Assembly: GCA_029934775.1 (NCBI GenBank)
Contig: JAOZLO010000154.1
Coordinates: 1 to 6,798 of the forward strand
Origin: Desulfocapsaceae bacterium
GTDB lineage: Bacteria > Desulfobacterota > Desulfobulbia > Desulfobulbales > Desulfocapsaceae
DNA: 6,798 nucleotides
Direction of reading: 5' to 3'
The position numbers and the translations under genes were made by a program. Shown in pieces: positions 5,655 through 6,798 of this stretch. The notes under the pieces were generated by a model, which was not told the origin of the DNA, did no database searches, and saw nothing but the letters and a program-made list of their open reading frames with translations. Numbering within the stretch: position 1 is the stretch's first letter; each line of letters opens with the position of its first letter.

Positions 5655-6731
5655 TTAACTTGCAGAATCATCAGATTCATTTTTAATTTCGTTGTTTTCA
5701 ATACTTTGTTTCGATTCTAAATTTTGTGATCTGGCTAGTTCACGCATATCTCGCGTCTTGTCAGATTCATCAATGATTTCCCTGCCTACAATTTCTTCAA
5801 GAACGTCTTCCATGGAAATTATCCCTGTTACCGTTCCGTATTCGTCAACAACCACAAAAAGATGCTGCCTCCTGTCGAAAAAATCGACCAGAATTCTATT
5901 CAGAGGTGCTGATTCTGGAACAAAGTGGACCGGGTGGCTGTAAATAGACAGTTTGAGGTCATTTTTTCCTTCCGCTGCAGCCTGGAGTATATCTTTACGC
6001 ATAACTATGCCAATTACGTCGTCAGGTTCAATGTTGAAAAGGGGGATACGACTGTGACTTGAAAGTTCAGTTACTCTGGTCATGGCTTCGCCAACTGTGA
6101 TGTTTTCGTCTAATGAGAACGTCACTGTTCTTGGAGTCATAACCTCTCGGACTATTTTGTTTTTTAATTCAATGATATTGTTGATCACCTTTTCTTCATC
6201 TTCTTCAATGTCACCGGACTCAAGAGATAATGCAGCAATGGTCTGAATTTCTTCCGCGCTGATCGATTCCTCATCCTTCTGGGGAAGCATTCTGGTAATA
6301 GACCGGCACAGCAAGACAATAGGTTTGAGGACTATAACCATAGTCAACAGAGGATAGGTGATCAGTGGTGCGAGCTTATAAGCATAAGTCACGCCAATAG
6401 TTTTTGGTAAAATTTCGGAGAAAATCAATATTGACAGGGTAAAACTACCAGAAAACAGGATGAAATTCTGGTCACCGAATAATTTAGCTGCTGCTGCGCC
6501 GGCGACTGATGCTCCTACCGTATTAGCAATTGTATTAAGCGTGAGTATTGCAGTTATCGGTTCATCAATATCTGCTCTTAATTTTTGCAGCTGAAATGCA
6601 GTTTTATCTCCACTTTTTTTTAACATCTCAACCTGACTTGCGCTGATTGAATAGAGTACAGCTTCACAAATTGAGCAAAGAGCTGAAACTGTTATGGCAA
6701 GGCTTACAGAAATGAATAGTGTTTGTAGCAC
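5655..6731 (-). CDS. CNNM/CorC-type membrane protein with tandem CBS domains (DUF21 family; Mg2+/Co2+ efflux-related)
   Basis: The N-terminal CNNM (DUF21) transmembrane domain covers about residues 1-150. Its hydrophobic segments lie at about 4-24, 58-82, 89-107 and 117-142, with the conserved patches SICEAVLYSIS (20-30), LTLNTIANTVGAS (63-75) and SEILPKTIG (105-113). An acidic linker (about 150-180) leads to two CBS domains at about 194-255 (MTPRTV..., SRIPLF...VIGIV) and 264-320 (LFVVVDEYGTVTGIISMEDVLEEIVG). Homologues export or confer tolerance to Mg2+/Co2+ and are regulated by ATP/Mg2+ at the CBS pair; many are misnamed 'hemolysin'. The product has 358 residues and lacks the C-terminal CorC_HlyC domain found in longer relatives (about 420-440); instead a polar acidic tail (about 322-358) ends the protein. 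The start is GTG at 6729-6731, chosen because GGAG lies 7 nt upstream. It is convergent with the protease gene. Confidence 0.95.
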   Translation of the reverse strand: MLQTLFISVSLAITVSALCSICEAVLYSISASQVEMLKKSGDKTAFQLQKLRADIDEPITAILTLNTIANTVGASVAGAAAAKLFGDQNFILFSGSFTLSILIFSEILPKTIGVTYAYKLAPLITYPLLTMVIVLKPIVLLCRSITRMLPQKDEESISAEEIQTIAALSLESGDIEEDEEKVINNIIELKNKIVREVMTPRTVTFSLDENITVGEAMTRVTELSSHSRIPLFNIEPDDVIGIVMRKDILQAAAEGKNDLKLSIYSHPVHFVPESAPLNRILVDFFDRRQHLFVVVDEYGTVTGIISMEDVLEEIVGREIIDESDKTRDMRELARSQNLESKQSIENNEIKNESDDSAS

Positions 6732-6735
6732 TTCG

Positions 6736-6798
6736 TTACTCCGGAATTATGGGCATGACATTACTGCGAGGTGCAGCAGAAAAATGTATGCTATATTT
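6736..6798 (-). CDS. Possible C-terminal end of an upstream minus-strand gene (5' truncated by window edge)
   Basis: Reading the minus strand from the window edge (6798) gives 20 open codons ending ...NVMPIIPE and a TAA at 6736-6738. This stop would sit immediately after the GGAG ribosome binding site of the CNNM gene and 4 bp before its GTG start, the spacing expected of an operon partner. Another minus frame (from 6797) is also open for 16 codons, so reading frame alone does not prove the gene. No family can be named from 20 residues. Confidence 0.25.
   Translation of the reverse strand, partial: KYSIHFSAAPRSNVMPIIPE
6739..6742 (-). promoter_or_regulatory. Shine-Dalgarno sequence deciding the GTG start of the CNNM gene
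   Basis: On the minus strand the sequence reads CCGGAG, seven bases, then GTG (6731-6729). It is the clearest ribosome binding site in the window and supports the GTG rather than any upstream or downstream codon as the start. Confidence 0.75.

Noticed and set aside
1..6798. Mobile element, CRISPR array, toxin-antitoxin or phage-defence system
   Set aside because: No transposase, integrase, long terminal inverted repeats, regularly spaced repeats, nuclease or toxin-like genes were seen; the genes are ordinary chromosomal functions.

Overview
The window is a stretch of ordinary bacterial chromosome with moderate-to-low GC (judged by eye). It holds six complete protein genes, probably the tail of a seventh at the left edge, and possibly the tail of an eighth at the right edge. 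Proteins such as an HtrA/Deg-family protease with an N-terminal membrane anchor and a YjeT-like DUF2065 protein point to a Gram-negative bacterium. The overall style suggests a Desulfobacterota-type (former deltaproteobacterial) organism, but that is an inference from general familiarity and no marker here settles it. I saw no mobile element, CRISPR array, tRNA, rRNA or phage gene.

Left part (1-2835). The last 28 codons of an unrecognised plus-strand gene meet purM (minus strand, purine biosynthesis) tail to tail with 7 bp between them. A leader of about 255 bp separates purM from a divergent small membrane-protein gene (DUF2065, plus strand). That leader contains several inverted repeats, a consensus-like -10 box and a possible 24-codon upstream ORF. 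The DUF2065 gene ends 6 bp from the end of a convergent minus-strand gene encoding five TPR repeats fused to a SAM-dependent methyltransferase.

Middle (2836-5484). A 129-bp divergent intergenic region carries a pair of near-identical 11-bp boxes 23 bp apart, overlapping weak promoter-like sequences. It serves the TPR-methyltransferase gene leftward and mgtE (Mg2+ channel/transporter) rightward. Only 45 bp after mgtE, with no visible terminator, comes a membrane-anchored single-PDZ serine protease whose sequence resembles the chloroplast/cyanobacterial Deg1 type. These two genes are probably co-transcribed.

Right part (5485-6798). A 170-bp convergent gap holds one perfect 7-bp stem-loop and is followed by a minus-strand gene for a CNNM/CorC-type membrane protein with two CBS domains but no C-terminal CorC_HlyC domain. 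It starts at GTG behind a good Shine-Dalgarno sequence, which may overlap the end of another minus-strand gene entering from the right edge.

How the genes relate: the clearest theme is divalent-cation (Mg2+) homeostasis, with MgtE for entry and a CNNM/CorC homologue commonly linked to Mg2+/Co2+ efflux or tolerance, either side of an envelope quality-control protease. PurM is an unrelated housekeeping enzyme. I did not find a convincing new multi-gene system. The points most worth checking are the paired boxes in the divergent promoter, the TPR-methyltransferase fusion and the leader of the DUF2065 gene.
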